Assembly: GCF_022879595.1 (NCBI RefSeq)
Contig: NZ_CP084267.1
Coordinates: 186,001-250,000, forward strand
Source: Caballeronia sp. Lep1P3
Lineage (GTDB): Bacteria; Pseudomonadota; Gammaproteobacteria; Burkholderiales; Burkholderiaceae
Length of the DNA: 64,000 nucleotides
Direction: 5' to 3'
The notes under the pieces were generated by a model. The model was not told the origin of the DNA. It saw only the letters and a program-made list of their open reading frames with translations, and made no database searches. The translations under genes were made by a program, and so were the position numbers. Of this stretch, positions 8,956-17,808 are shown piece by piece (within the stretch, counting starts at the first letter, position 1; each line of letters opens with the position of its first letter).

Positions 8956-9186
8956 ATGACCAGAATTGCCTACGAAGACTTCGAGCGCAAGGTGGTGCAG
9001 CATCACATCATCAAGGGCAACGTGTATGAGAACGGCACGGCGCTCGTCGAGCGGGCGAATCAGTGGATCGCGGATAACGGCATCGACGTGTTGAACGTGG
9101 AGAGCCTCTCCACGTTCGGCGCCGGCGACGATACCAGCGTGAGCCATTGGTACTCGGGCATTCGCGTCTGGTATCGCACGGAATAG
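8956..9186 (+). CDS. Small conserved-looking protein, 76 aa, function unknown
   Basis: The start at 8956 is preceded by AAGGAG about 7 bases upstream, a strong ribosome site, so a longer frame beginning near 8599 is not used. The product is hydrophilic, begins T-R-I-A-Y-E-D-F-E-R-K, and has no signal peptide, Cys or membrane segment. It is convergent with the SDR gene, 7 bp away. No family was recognised; the strong ribosome site supports it being real. Confidence 0.65.
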   Translation: MTRIAYEDFERKVVQHHIIKGNVYENGTALVERANQWIADNGIDVLNVESLSTFGAGDDTSVSHWYSGIRVWYRTE

Positions 9187-9193
9187 CGAGACG

Positions 9194-9961
9194 TTACCCG
9201 CGCCCGACGAACGGCATCTTGGTCGCCATGACGGTGTGGAACAGCACGTTCGCTTCGAGCGGCAGATTCGCCATGTAAAGGACCGACTGGCCGACGATGT
9301 TCACGTCCATCATCGGCTCGACAGCGATTTCGCCGTTCGCCTGCGGCACGCCGCGCGACATGCGTTCGGAAAGCTCCGTGAGCGCATTGCCGATATCGAT
9401 CTGCCCGACCGCGATGTCGTACTTGCGGCCATCCAGCGACGCCGATTTCGTGAGGCCGCCGACCGCGTGCTTCGTCGCCGTGTACGCCGCCGAATTCGGG
9501 CGCGGCGCGCTCGCCGAAATGGAGCCGTTATTGATGATGCGTCCGCCCATCGGCGACTGCGCGCGCATCGTGCGGAACGCCTGCTGAAGGCAATAGAACA
9601 TGCCGTTCAGATTGACGTTGACGACGCCTTGCCATTGCTCGGGCGTCCAGTCCTCGAACGGGCCGGGCGGATTGCTCACGCCTGCGTTGTTGAAGAGCAG
9701 ATCGACGCGCCCGAAGCGCTCGACCGCCGCCGCGAAGAGCCGTTGCACCGATTGCGGGTCGGCGACATCCGTGGGCACGGCGAGGCCGCGCTCGCCCGCA
9801 TTCGATTCCGCGATGACCGCCTCCAGCGGCGCGGCGCGCCTTCCCGCGAGCACGACCGACCAGCCGTCGCCGAGGAGCGCGAGCGCCGCCGCGCGGCCGA
9901 TGCCGCTGCCCGCGCCCGTGACGATGGCAATGCGTGAGGATGTGTTGGCTGCGTCCGGCAT
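9194..9961 (-). CDS. Short-chain dehydrogenase/reductase
   Basis: 255 residues with the classical SDR elements: T-G-A-G-S-G-I-G near residue 16 for NAD(P) binding, N-N-A-G near 92, and catalytic Ser plus Y-x-x-x-K (Y-T-A-T-K). An Arg of G-R-R after the second strand suggests NADPH preference. The substrate cannot be inferred, since neither neighbour is a pathway partner. Confidence 0.88.
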   Translation of the reverse strand: MPDAANTSSRIAIVTGAGSGIGRAAALALLGDGWSVVLAGRRAAPLEAVIAESNAGERGLAVPTDVADPQSVQRLFAAAVERFGRVDLLFNNAGVSNPPGPFEDWTPEQWQGVVNVNLNGMFYCLQQAFRTMRAQSPMGGRIINNGSISASAPRPNSAAYTATKHAVGGLTKSASLDGRKYDIAVGQIDIGNALTELSERMSRGVPQANGEIAVEPMMDVNIVGQSVLYMANLPLEANVLFHTVMATKMPFVGRG

Positions 9962-10042
9962 CTGTAACGTCTCCTGTTGTGCGGCGCGCGACAGTCGCGC
10001 GCTGTCGTGATCGGGAGAGCATTATCGACGAATCGCCGGTTT

Positions 10043-10540
10043 TCAGTGGCTGCGCGACGCCTCCGTCGCGACCGTGCCTGCCGTGTTGCGCATCGCGCTG
10101 CCGTCGCAGAAGACGGCGGTCATCAGCATCGGCACGACTTCATGGACGACCGCCGTGCTGCCCGCCTCGTGCACGCGCGCCTCGACCGAATCCTTAGAGC
10201 CGAGCACGACGACGCCGTAAGCGGAATCGTTGATCGGCTGGCCGGCGCCCTGCTTGAACATCGCGTCGTCCTGTTCGTAGCCGAGCACGGCGTAGACGCG
10301 AAAGCCGTAGGCGGTCAGCTCGCTGCCGTGCGTCGGCCGGAAAGCGTTGACGGAATTCGATTCGACGCGCATCGGGCTTGCGTCGATGTAGCGCTCGTCG
10401 CGCAACGGCGCGATGAAGCGATGCGCGCTCGACTTGCAATCGAGCTGGCTTTCGAGGGCATGCGCGTGCGAGACGGCCGGCAGCAGTCCGCCAGTGACGG
10501 CCGCGAATGCGGTAAGCGTGGCGAGAGGAACGGTTTTCAT
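10043..10540 (-). CDS. Exported protein of unknown function
   Basis: 165 residues with a clear Sec signal peptide (M-K-T-V-P-L..., hydrophobic core, cleavage after S-H-A near residue 26). Two Cys in the mature part (about 35 and 143) could form a disulphide. The rest is soluble and should be periplasmic. No family recognised; the ribosome site is weak. Confidence 0.6.
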   Translation of the reverse strand: MKTVPLATLTAFAAVTGGLLPAVSHAHALESQLDCKSSAHRFIAPLRDERYIDASPMRVESNSVNAFRPTHGSELTAYGFRVYAVLGYEQDDAMFKQGAGQPINDSAYGVVVLGSKDSVEARVHEAGSTAVVHEVVPMLMTAVFCDGSAMRNTAGTVATEASRSH

Positions 10541-10875
10541 GGCAACGGCAAGCAGCGGTTGTTGATGCGTTCGTTGATTCGGTCGTTTGGAATACGGTCG
10601 CGGACGCCGGTTCGGTCATGCCAGCATCGCGTAGGAGGCAAGTTGCGAGCCAGCGGGCGGGCGTGTCGGCCGGGCGGTGCGCGACCGTTTTCCGCGCGAT
10701 GCCCTGAACCGCCGCACTCCGCGATTCCTACAAAACGCGTGTAGCGCACGCATCGTCAGGTTGTTCCCGCATGCCAGCGGCCGTCTGTGCGTGCCGCCTC
10801 AGTCGCGTTTTGGCCCCATCGCGCAGGCGCGAGATGAAATGGTTATATTGAGCGATCCATTCCCAGAGGACCGCC

Positions 10876-11580
10876 ATGCCCGCGCTTTCCGATTTCCCGA
10901 TCACCCGCAAATGGCCCGCGCAGCATCCGGACCGCATCCAGCTTTATTCGCTGCCGACGCCCAACGGCGTCAAAGCGTCGATCATGCTGGAAGAGACCGG
11001 CCTGCCCTACGAGCCGCATCTCGTTCGCTTCGATACGAACGATCAGATGTCGCCCGAATTCCTGTCGCTCAATCCGAACAACAAGATTCCCGCGATCATC
11101 GATCCGAACGGGCCGGGCGGCGAGCCGCTCGCGCTTTTCGAATCCGGCGCGATTCTCATCTATCTGGCGGACAAGAGCGGCCAGTTCCTTCCCGCCGATC
11201 CCGCGCGCCGCTACGAGGCGATTCAGTGGGTGATGTTCCAGATGGGCGGCATCGGTCCGATGTTCGGGCAGCTTGGGTTCTTCCACAAATTCGCGGGCAA
11301 GGACTACGAGGACAAGCGGCCGCGCGATCGATACGTCGCGGAAACGAAGCGTCTGCTCGGCGTGCTCGATCAACGTCTCGCGGACCGCGACTGGATCATG
11401 GGAAGCGAGTACGGCATCGCGGATATCGCGGTGTTCCCGTGGGTGCGCAATCTCGTCGGCTTCTATGAGGCGCGCGAGATCGTGGGTTTCGATGCATTCG
11501 GCAATGTGCAGCGAGCACTGGATGCCTTCGTCGCGCGGCCCGCGGTGCAACGTGGGCTGGAGATTCCGAAGCGCAATTGA
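10876..11580 (+). CDS. Glutathione S-transferase, YfcG/YghU-like
   Basis: 234 residues. The N-terminal thioredoxin-like domain has the Nu-class signature Y-S-L-P-T-P-N-G-V-K (Thr/Asn in place of the catalytic Tyr/Ser), cis-Pro in N-K-I-P-A-I and the glutathione-binding F-E-S-G-A-I. An all-helical C-terminal domain follows. Relatives act as disulphide-bond reductases or peroxidases using glutathione. The GAGG sequence just before the start at 10876 supports the start. It stands alone. Confidence 0.9.
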   Translation: MPALSDFPITRKWPAQHPDRIQLYSLPTPNGVKASIMLEETGLPYEPHLVRFDTNDQMSPEFLSLNPNNKIPAIIDPNGPGGEPLALFESGAILIYLADKSGQFLPADPARRYEAIQWVMFQMGGIGPMFGQLGFFHKFAGKDYEDKRPRDRYVAETKRLLGVLDQRLADRDWIMGSEYGIADIAVFPWVRNLVGFYEAREIVGFDAFGNVQRALDAFVARPAVQRGLEIPKRN

Positions 11581-11619
11581 CGAAGCGAGGCGGCGCCCGG
11601 CGCGCGCATCCGCGACGCT

Positions 11620-11708
11620 GGGCGAAACGCGTTTTGCATCAACGCGTTGCGTCGCTGATGCTCAGGAAATCCACAGGATTTTCCCCCGTTTCTGTGGATA
11701 ACAGCGAC
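11620..11708. repeat. Direct repeat copy A with inverted DnaA-box-like arms
   Basis: Aligns without gaps to copy B at 12393-12480 (about 61 of 83 positions identical by hand count). Inside is an inverted repeat, ATCCACAG - 15 bp - CTGTGGAT. The right arm extends to a perfect DnaA box (TTATCCACA on the minus strand, 11693-11701). Confidence 0.75.
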
Positions 11709-11716
11709 GCGCGCGG

Positions 11717-12244
11717 TTAGCCCGCGTGAGGCTTCGCCGCGTGCGCCTCGTCGAAGACGGCTTCGAGGACGGGACTTACGCCGCGCAGTCCATCGACGAC
11801 GGCTTTCGCCCAGTCGAAGTATTCGCGCTTTCGCTGGACTGGCCAGTCGGCCGGCGGGCACGCGGCAATATCGCGGAGATTGCAGATCTTGTCGGCGAGT
11901 TTCACCAGTTTCGCCTTCTCGCTGATGTGCGCCGCGTGTTCCACTTGCCGGCGCTTCCGTTCCGCCTTCGGCAGACTTTTGTCGTCGGTCACTTCGGCGA
12001 CGATGCCTGCGACTTCTTCGCCGAAATGAGCGATGAGTTCGTCCATCGACGTTTCGGTGTCTTCGATCGTGTCGTGAAGAATGGCCGCGACGAGAACCGC
12101 TTCGTCGTCCATGCCGCCTTCGTTCGCTAAAACATCGGCGAGCGCAATCGGATGATTGATATAGGGAGATGCCTCGGCGTCCTTGCGCCGCTGGTTGCGA
12201 TGCTTCTGGGCGGCAAAAGCCGTTGCCCGAATGACCCTGTTCAT
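11717..12244 (-). CDS. HD-domain phosphohydrolase, small alarmone hydrolase type
   Basis: 175 residues. The order of motifs matches the hydrolase half of RelA/SpoT homologues: Y-I-N-H-P near 28-32, L-H-D-T-I-E-D-T near 56-63, E-V-T-D-D-K near 84-89, and K-L-A-D-K-I-C-N-L near 113-121. No synthetase or regulatory domain is present, so it resembles a stand-alone small alarmone hydrolase (Mesh1-like) that would remove pyrophosphate from (p)ppGpp. The metal-binding H, H-D and D residues are all present. It is framed by the two copies of a direct repeat. Confidence 0.82.
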   Translation of the reverse strand: MNRVIRATAFAAQKHRNQRRKDAEASPYINHPIALADVLANEGGMDDEAVLVAAILHDTIEDTETSMDELIAHFGEEVAGIVAEVTDDKSLPKAERKRRQVEHAAHISEKAKLVKLADKICNLRDIAACPPADWPVQRKREYFDWAKAVVDGLRGVSPVLEAVFDEAHAAKPHAG

Positions 12245-12392
12245 GTTTTATTTCTCCGTTGTTCGGCGGCTTCTGACCGCCTTCGGCCAAGTCTAGGACG
12301 CGATTGGGACATCCGACGTCCCAATGCGCTCCGTCCGACGCGCGAGCGGCAACAGGTTCACAATGAGCGATCACGCGCGCATTTCGCACGGC

Positions 12393-12480
12393 GGGCGAAA
12401 CACCCTTTGCATCAATGTGTTGGCTCGTCGGTGCTCAGGATATCCACATGCTTGATCACAAAATCTGTGGACAACGCGAC
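12393..12480. repeat. Direct repeat copy B
   Basis: Second copy, 773 bp from copy A and in the same orientation. The shared blocks are GGGCGAAAC, TTTGCATCAA, GCTCAGGA, ATCCACA and TCTGTGGA, at identical offsets 0, 13, 40, 49 and 71. The inverted arms ATCCACA...TGTGGA are kept while the loop between them has diverged, which suggests selection on the arms. Confidence 0.75.
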
Positions 12481-12552
12481 CGCCCTTTTTCCTGGTCGCG
12501 ATGCCGCGAGTGCGTGCGGTTTTCGTTGCAACGCTTCAACGGGTCCAACGCC

Positions 12553-12891
12553 ATGAACGCCCTTCCCTGCTATCGACATACACGAACGTTCGCCGCGATC
12601 GCCCTGACCGGCGCGATGTGCGTCGCGGTCCACGCGCAGACCACGTGTCCCGGTTACGTCGAAACGGACGCCGGCAGCGCCTTCGACGTCGCGTCGATCA
12701 TCAAGGACAGCGGCTCGCCGCAATCGGCGCTCGACAGAGTGCGAAGCGCCGTCTCGAAGATCGACGCGGGCGGCGGATGCTCGATGTTCGCGAACACGCG
12801 CGCGTGCGAAGAAACCGTGACGCTCGCGAAGAAGGCCATCGTCGCGCTGCAAGCATGCTCGTCGGCGGCGAAAGGCACGACCCGCGGCTAA
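12553..12891 (+). CDS. Small exported Cys-containing protein
   Basis: 112 residues with a signal peptide ending V-H-A-Q near residue 29. The mature region has four well-spaced Cys (T-T-C-P, G-G-C-S, R-A-C-E, Q-A-C-S), suggesting two disulphides. The ATG at 12553 is chosen over an earlier in-frame start because it begins the signal peptide. Function unknown; no clear ribosome site. Confidence 0.6.
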   Translation: MNALPCYRHTRTFAAIALTGAMCVAVHAQTTCPGYVETDAGSAFDVASIIKDSGSPQSALDRVRSAVSKIDAGGGCSMFANTRACEETVTLAKKAIVALQACSSAAKGTTRG

Positions 12892-12924
12892 TGCATTGCT
12901 GATGCACGACTGAATGGCGCGCGC

Positions 12925-12963
12925 AATAAAAAACGCGTGCCGCCCTGACGGACGGCACGCGTT
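12925..12963 (-). terminator. Rho-independent terminator of rpoD
   Basis: A perfect 11-bp stem, AACGCGTGCCG with CGGCACGCGTT around a 10-base loop, is followed on the minus strand by six or seven T. It lies about 30 bp after the rpoD stop. Confidence 0.9.
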
Positions 12964-12991
12964 ATCGACGTGCAGACTTCGCGTTCAGCGA

Positions 12992-14995
12992 TTAACGATC
13001 GAGGAACGGACGCAGCTTGTCGGCGCGGCTCGGATGCATGAGCTTGCGCATGGCCTTGCTTTCGATCTGACGGATACGCTCGCGCGTCACGTCGAACTGC
13101 TTGCCCAGTTCTTCGAGCGTGTAATCCGAAGCCGTATCGATGCCGAAGCGCATGCGCAGCACCTTCGCCTCGCGCGGTGACAACGCGTTGAGCGCATCGT
13201 CGATCGCGGCGCGCATGTTCGCGTGCACGGCGGCGTCGGCGGGCGATGCCGCGCCCTGGTCTTCGATCATGTCACCGAGGGTCGCGTCGGCGTCTTCGCC
13301 GACCGGCGTTTCCAGCGACACGGGCTGCTTAGCGATCTTGAGAATGCCGCGAATTTTTTCTTCGGGCATTTCCATGCGCTCGGCGAGCACGGACGGATGC
13401 GCTTCCTGTCCCGTCTGCTGCAGGATCTCGCGCGAAATGCGGTTCAGCTTGTTGATCGTTTCGATCATGTGAACCGGCACGCGAATCGTGCGCGCCTGAT
13501 CGGCGAGCGAACGCGTCACGGCCTGGCGAACCCACCACGTCGCATACGTCGAAAACTTCCAGCCGCGACGGTATTCGAACTTGTCCACCGCCTTCATCAG
13601 TCCGATGTTGCCTTCCTGGATGAGATCGAGGAACTGCATGCCGCGGTTGACGTATTTCTTTGCGATCGAGATCACGAGACGCAGGTTGGCTTCGATCATT
13701 TCGCGCTTGGCCTGACGCATCTTCAACTCGGCAGCCGTCATCTGACGGTTGATCTTCTTGAGTTGCGCGAGCGGAAGCGCCACCGCCACTTCGATGTCGA
13801 TCAGCTTCTGCTGCTCGGCCTGAATCGCCGGCAGGCTGCGCTCGAGCGAGGCGCCGTACTGCTTCGAGCCGGCTGCCGCGCGCGCGGTCCATTCGAGATC
13901 CGTTTCGTGACCGACGAACGATTCCACAAATTTCTCGCGCGGCATGCCGCAACGGTCGACTGCGATCTGCAACACGCGACGCTCGATCTCGCGCACTCGC
14001 GCGACCTGCTGCTGGACGTCGGCACACAGGCGGTCGATGGTCTTCGCCGTGAAGCGGATGGAACCGAGTTCGCGTTGAATCTCGGCGCGCGCGCGTTCGA
14101 CGGCCTTCGCGGCGGCGGCGCCCGAACCCTTAGGATTGCTCGCCTGTTCCGCAAGCTCGCGCACGCGGCCAAAAATCTCGAGACAATCGGCTTTCAGCTG
14201 CTTGAGACGCGCTTCGTTCGATGCGCTGGCATCGCCGCCGTCGAGGTCGCTGTCGTCGTCCTCGTCGCTGTCGGATTCATCGGCGTCCGTATCGATTTCG
14301 GCGGATTCCGTTGTTTCGGAGGGCGAAATTTCTTCCTCTACGACGTCGTCTTCCTTCAGACCGTCGACGAGATCGTCGATTTTCAACTCGCCCGATTCGA
14401 CGAGCGCCGCGTCCGCGAGAATGGTCGCAACGGTGGACGGGCACGCGGCGATCGCCTGGATCATCTCGTGCAATCCGTCTTCGATGCGCTTTGCAATCGC
14501 GATTTCGCCGGCGCGCGTGAGCAACTCGGTCGCACCCATCTCGCGCATGTACATACGCACGGGATCGGTGGTGCGGCCGAACTCCGAATCGACCGTGGAA
14601 AGCGCGTTTTCGGCTTCCTCTTCCGACTGCTCATCGGCAACGACGGCGGGCGCGTTATCGCTCAAAAGGAGCGTTTCCGCGTCCGGCGCTTGCTCGTAGA
14701 CCGCGACGCCCATGTCGTTGAATGTGCTGACGATGGTTTCCATCGCCGCCGTTTCAGCGAAATTGTCCGGCAGATGGTCGTTGATCTCGGCGTGCGTGAG
14801 ATAGCCACGTTCCTTGCCCAACTGGATGAGCGCGCGCATCTGGCGCTGGCGCTCCTCATTCTGCTCGACGGTCATTGCGACATCGGGCTGCATCGTGCCG
14901 GCCTGGCCCTTCGCCTTGTTGGCGCGTCGGCCCGCGCCTCTGCGCGCCGGTGCGACGATATCCAGCTCCGACTCTTCCCGATCAAAACTTGCCAT
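12992..14995 (-). CDS. rpoD: RNA polymerase sigma-70 factor, RpoD type
   Basis: 667 residues with full group 1 architecture: region 1.1 near 50-115, region 1.2 ([11 protein letters not shown]), a long non-conserved insert with an acidic Ser/Asp/Glu run, region 2 ([18 protein letters not shown]), region 3, and region 4.2 HTH ([10 protein letters not shown]). The start at 14995 is set by AGGAG seven bases upstream. Its place beside the replication initiator means it is probably a second copy besides the main-chromosome rpoD, a situation seen in Burkholderia; that is inferred from context. Confidence 0.93.
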   Translation of the reverse strand: MASFDREESELDIVAPARRGAGRRANKAKGQAGTMQPDVAMTVEQNEERQRQMRALIQLGKERGYLTHAEINDHLPDNFAETAAMETIVSTFNDMGVAVYEQAPDAETLLLSDNAPAVVADEQSEEEAENALSTVDSEFGRTTDPVRMYMREMGATELLTRAGEIAIAKRIEDGLHEMIQAIAACPSTVATILADAALVESGELKIDDLVDGLKEDDVVEEEISPSETTESAEIDTDADESDSDEDDDSDLDGGDASASNEARLKQLKADCLEIFGRVRELAEQASNPKGSGAAAAKAVERARAEIQRELGSIRFTAKTIDRLCADVQQQVARVREIERRVLQIAVDRCGMPREKFVESFVGHETDLEWTARAAAGSKQYGASLERSLPAIQAEQQKLIDIEVAVALPLAQLKKINRQMTAAELKMRQAKREMIEANLRLVISIAKKYVNRGMQFLDLIQEGNIGLMKAVDKFEYRRGWKFSTYATWWVRQAVTRSLADQARTIRVPVHMIETINKLNRISREILQQTGQEAHPSVLAERMEMPEEKIRGILKIAKQPVSLETPVGEDADATLGDMIEDQGAASPADAAVHANMRAAIDDALNALSPREAKVLRMRFGIDTASDYTLEELGKQFDVTRERIRQIESKAMRKLMHPSRADKLRPFLDR

Positions 14996-15184
14996 GCTTT
15001 CTCCTCGACAGATTTGCTCGACGATGACAGGTCCCCGGAAGCGAGCGTATGGCCCGCGTTGATATCGACAACAGCTTCGATCACGGACGGCTTGCTGAGA
15101 ATCGCATCGAGCAAAGCGCGCAGACCTCGCTGTTACGAGGGCCGCGTATTCCAAATGCCACCAAAGGCGCAACCTTAGAGTATA

Positions 15185-16540
15185 TCAGGGTCGCTGCGAC
15201 GCGTCAGGCTTTTTGTGAGGCCTGTCGAAGGTCGTCGGCACCGCTGGTGGAGACGATGCTGGAACGTGGCTGAATAGCCGGGCCGATGCCGAACGGACCT
15301 TCGATTGCGCGGTCGGCGGGCGATCCTTGCCTATCGCCGATATGGTGCCGGTGAGCGCGCCTTTCAACCGCAGCGCCTGCTTCATTGCATCGAGATGATC
15401 CGTAATGCGTGCGCGGGCAGCGTGGTCATGCTGTCGCGGCCGGACAGTTGGCGAATTCGCTGTTTGGTCTGTGCGTAGATCTGTGCGAAGGATAAGACCG
15501 GCCCTGAGCGCCGCGATGAAATCGCTCGCCCAAGCTCCGGCGTGGACGCGAGGTCGCTGTTCGTCTCGATGCTCAATGGTCACCGTGGTGGCGTCGTCGG
15601 CCACGAAGTAGCGCCGCAGTCCATCGTGGCTTTCGAAGGCCTGACCAGCGAGTGTCTTGGCTTGCTGTTCCACGAGCGAATCCCGATGACGACGTTCGTC
15701 GTGCGCTATAGCTTCGGAGCGGCTGATATGCACTCGATACGCAAAGTCGACCGGCACGCGAAGCAAAGCGCGCAGATAGCTGATCGGGCGCTTGGCGCGT
15801 TGGAGATGCGTCCACGTAGCCTCGACTACATCGGAAAGGCGCTTGCCGTTGTCACTCGCTTCGCGCATGAGTTTGAAAATCAGGAATTCACGAAATCCCA
15901 GTTGCCGCAAGCGGATCAGGTCGTGAGGGAGTGTGCCGGGTTGTCTCTTTTGAGTAGTAGGGGATAGATCCTTATATATAGCGCCGTCTGCCACCGTGAC
16001 ACACGGCGACGCCAAAGAATCGGCGGGGCCGTTGTGCCGAGCAGTTTCATGGCAAGAGGACAGAGCACTGCGATCCGCTTGCTGCGGACTAACCAAGCCG
16101 AGCAACGAAGCTGCCTTCGAAGTCAAATGAAGATATGCGCGACCGAACAAGCCTGCGCCGCCGTAGCGGGTCTGCGGCGGTCGCATGATCAAGCCGGCGG
16201 TTTCTAGATCGTCCAGGCTTCGGTAGAAGGTCCGCATCGATTGAAGGGCGCGGCCTGTCAGCAGCTCCCGACGCGCGAATATCGCCGCGAATGGGCGTCC
16301 TGCATCGACGGTCCTGGCAAGCGCAGACAACACGGCGCGGGCGCGGGCTGGCAGCGCAGCGATGTGGTTCGCTCGATGAGCGGCACGGAAGATCACCCAC
16401 GGCAGGTTCGATCGATCGCAGGCGTACTCGTTCGCTGCCTGCTGATCCGGATCGACGCCCGGTGCTTCGGATGTATGAGGGCGAGAGACGTCCTCGCCTG
16501 CAACGGAAGGTTGCGCGATATGCATGTCAAGTGCGTCCAT
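15185..16540 (-). CDS. Replication initiator protein of the secondary replicon
   Basis: 451 residues. The N-terminal region (about 45-140) looks like a winged-helix DNA-binding domain (A-R-A-V-L-S-A-L-A-R-T-V, then S-M-R-T-F-Y-R-S-L-D-D-L-E-T-A-G-L-I), followed by a mostly basic region with no clear motif. It is called an initiator because it lies directly downstream of parAB on the same strand, the arrangement of Burkholderia secondary chromosomes and plasmids, and because of its length and HTH. Base composition is slightly less GC-biased than neighbours. The start is the first ATG; an alternative is 16525. Confidence 0.72.
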   Translation of the reverse strand: MDALDMHIAQPSVAGEDVSRPHTSEAPGVDPDQQAANEYACDRSNLPWVIFRAAHRANHIAALPARARAVLSALARTVDAGRPFAAIFARRELLTGRALQSMRTFYRSLDDLETAGLIMRPPQTRYGGAGLFGRAYLHLTSKAASLLGLVSPQQADRSALSSCHETARHNGPADSLASPCVTVADGAIYKDLSPTTQKRQPGTLPHDLIRLRQLGFREFLIFKLMREASDNGKRLSDVVEATWTHLQRAKRPISYLRALLRVPVDFAYRVHISRSEAIAHDERRHRDSLVEQQAKTLAGQAFESHDGLRRYFVADDATTVTIEHRDEQRPRVHAGAWASDFIAALRAGLILRTDLRTDQTANSPTVRPRQHDHAARARITDHLDAMKQALRLKGALTGTISAIGKDRPPTAQSKVRSASARLFSHVPASSPPAVPTTFDRPHKKPDASQRP

Positions 16541-16663
16541 TTCGAAAAATGGAGGACAAACGCTTGACTGCCGATCGCGATCCGCTAAACTTCGAGTTGT
16601 GGACTCGTGACCCGATTGGCGTCGGGAAGCGGACCGGGCGAGCAGCAGTTAAGCCCGATATTC

Positions 16664-16693
16664 AAAAGCCTTCGGTTGGCGCCGAAGGCTTTT
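16664..16693. terminator. Bidirectional terminator-like hairpin between parB and rep
   Basis: AAAAGCCTTCGG pairs perfectly with CCGAAGGCTTTT around a 6-base loop, giving a 12-bp stem with T runs on either strand. It sits between the parB stop and the rep start, so on the minus strand it could limit read-through from parAB into rep. Confidence 0.8.
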
Positions 16694-16766
16694 GTCTTTC
16701 TACAGCCTGTCTTTACATATCGACCTCGTCGATGTCGTTCCCAAGTGTTTGATTTATAAGCCGTTT

Positions 16767-16834
16767 CTAGTAGGTTCAGTAACGGCAGTCATCTGCCATC
16801 GCTAAGTCCTTGTTTTGCAAGGAAAACCTACTAG
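16767..16834. repeat. Three-stem inverted-repeat element next to parB
   Basis: Outer arms CTAGTAGGTT (16767-16776) and AACCTACTAG (16825-16834) are perfect complements. Nested between them are two hairpins, GGCAG-4-CTGCC (16784-16797) and CCTTG-5-CAAGG (16808-16822). The whole can fold as a three-way junction in RNA or extrude as a cruciform. It begins six bases beyond the parB stop. It could be a structured RNA, a control site for rep, or a protein-binding site. Confidence 0.7.
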
Positions 16835-16839
16835 AGTCG

Positions 16840-17808
16840 CTATTCATTCTCTGTTTCGCTAATCGACTTGCTGATGAAGTCGGCTATGCGCTGACTCCAG
16901 GTGTCCGCGTCGCCAGCATCCTTGTCGAAAAATCGGACGCCAACCACGCCGTTCCGAGCCGTCACTTCGCAGACCTTTCGGCGCCCTGATCTGACCACCG
17001 TCGCGCTCGGCGCCGTAGTCTTGGGCTTCTCCGAAGCCATGGCGACCGCTTTGTCCTGCGTGAAGCTTTCGTCGTCGATCAGGCGGCGGACCGCTTCCAC
17101 TACTTTTTCGCCCTTCCCTGCCTCGGCGAGCGCCGCCAGCTTCTGCGCGGCATTGCTGCCTAGTCGCTCTGGCCTTTGTGCCAGCGCCTCCTTTGCAGCG
17201 TCCGGCAGTGCGTCGAACGAGAAGATTCTCGACACGTGGCTTTTGCTGAGTCCGGCGCTCTCCGAAATCTCGGTGCGGGACAAGCCGCTCAATTCCTGAA
17301 GGCGCTTGAAGTTCCAATACTTCTCGAAGTCGGTAAGAGACGGCGAAAGCAGGTTGGAAAAGAACGCTGCGAACTCGATCTCCCCTTCTTCTATCGAGGC
17401 GACGTTCGCGCGAATCGTGCTGCGGCCCAGTTCGCGATACGCCGCCACACGGTTGTGCCCGGCGACGATCTCGTATCGATCGCCAGCAAGAGCCCGCACA
17501 AGGATCGGGGTTGCGAGCGCGTGCTGAGCGAGATTGCTCTTCAGTTCCTGAAACTGTTCGCTGGTCAGCTTCCGTCGCCTGCCGTGGACCTCCACAAGCG
17601 CGTCGAGCGGCACTTCGAGTGCCGCCCTTTCTTCCAGTTGAGCTTCAAGTTCCTTGATTCGAGCCTGCGCCGTATTGATCCGATGCTGCGCGTCCATCAA
17701 CCTTCCGGGTGATGTCCGCGGCTCCGTGTTCGTTGGCCGCGGCGAACCATCGCCCGGTTTGTTGCCGACGTTCGCGGTCTTCGCGAGCAGTCTGTCGCCG
17801 ATGCCCAT
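16840..17808 (-). CDS. parB: Partition protein ParB
   Basis: 322 residues. After a variable N-terminal region with a predicted coiled coil (A-R-I-K-E-L-E-A-Q-L-E-E-R), the ParB/Spo0J nuclease-like CTPase domain shows G-H-N-R-V-A-A-Y (the box II equivalent of G-E-R-R). A central HTH (about 170-195: L-S-R-T-E-I-S-E-S-A-G-L-S-K-S-H-V-S-R-I) would bind parS. The ATG follows the parA TAA with no gap, so the two are co-translated. No classical 16-bp parS palindrome was found nearby by eye. Confidence 0.92.
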   Translation of the reverse strand: MGIGDRLLAKTANVGNKPGDGSPRPTNTEPRTSPGRLMDAQHRINTAQARIKELEAQLEERAALEVPLDALVEVHGRRRKLTSEQFQELKSNLAQHALATPILVRALAGDRYEIVAGHNRVAAYRELGRSTIRANVASIEEGEIEFAAFFSNLLSPSLTDFEKYWNFKRLQELSGLSRTEISESAGLSKSHVSRIFSFDALPDAAKEALAQRPERLGSNAAQKLAALAEAGKGEKVVEAVRRLIDDESFTQDKAVAMASEKPKTTAPSATVVRSGRRKVCEVTARNGVVGVRFFDKDAGDADTWSQRIADFISKSISETENE

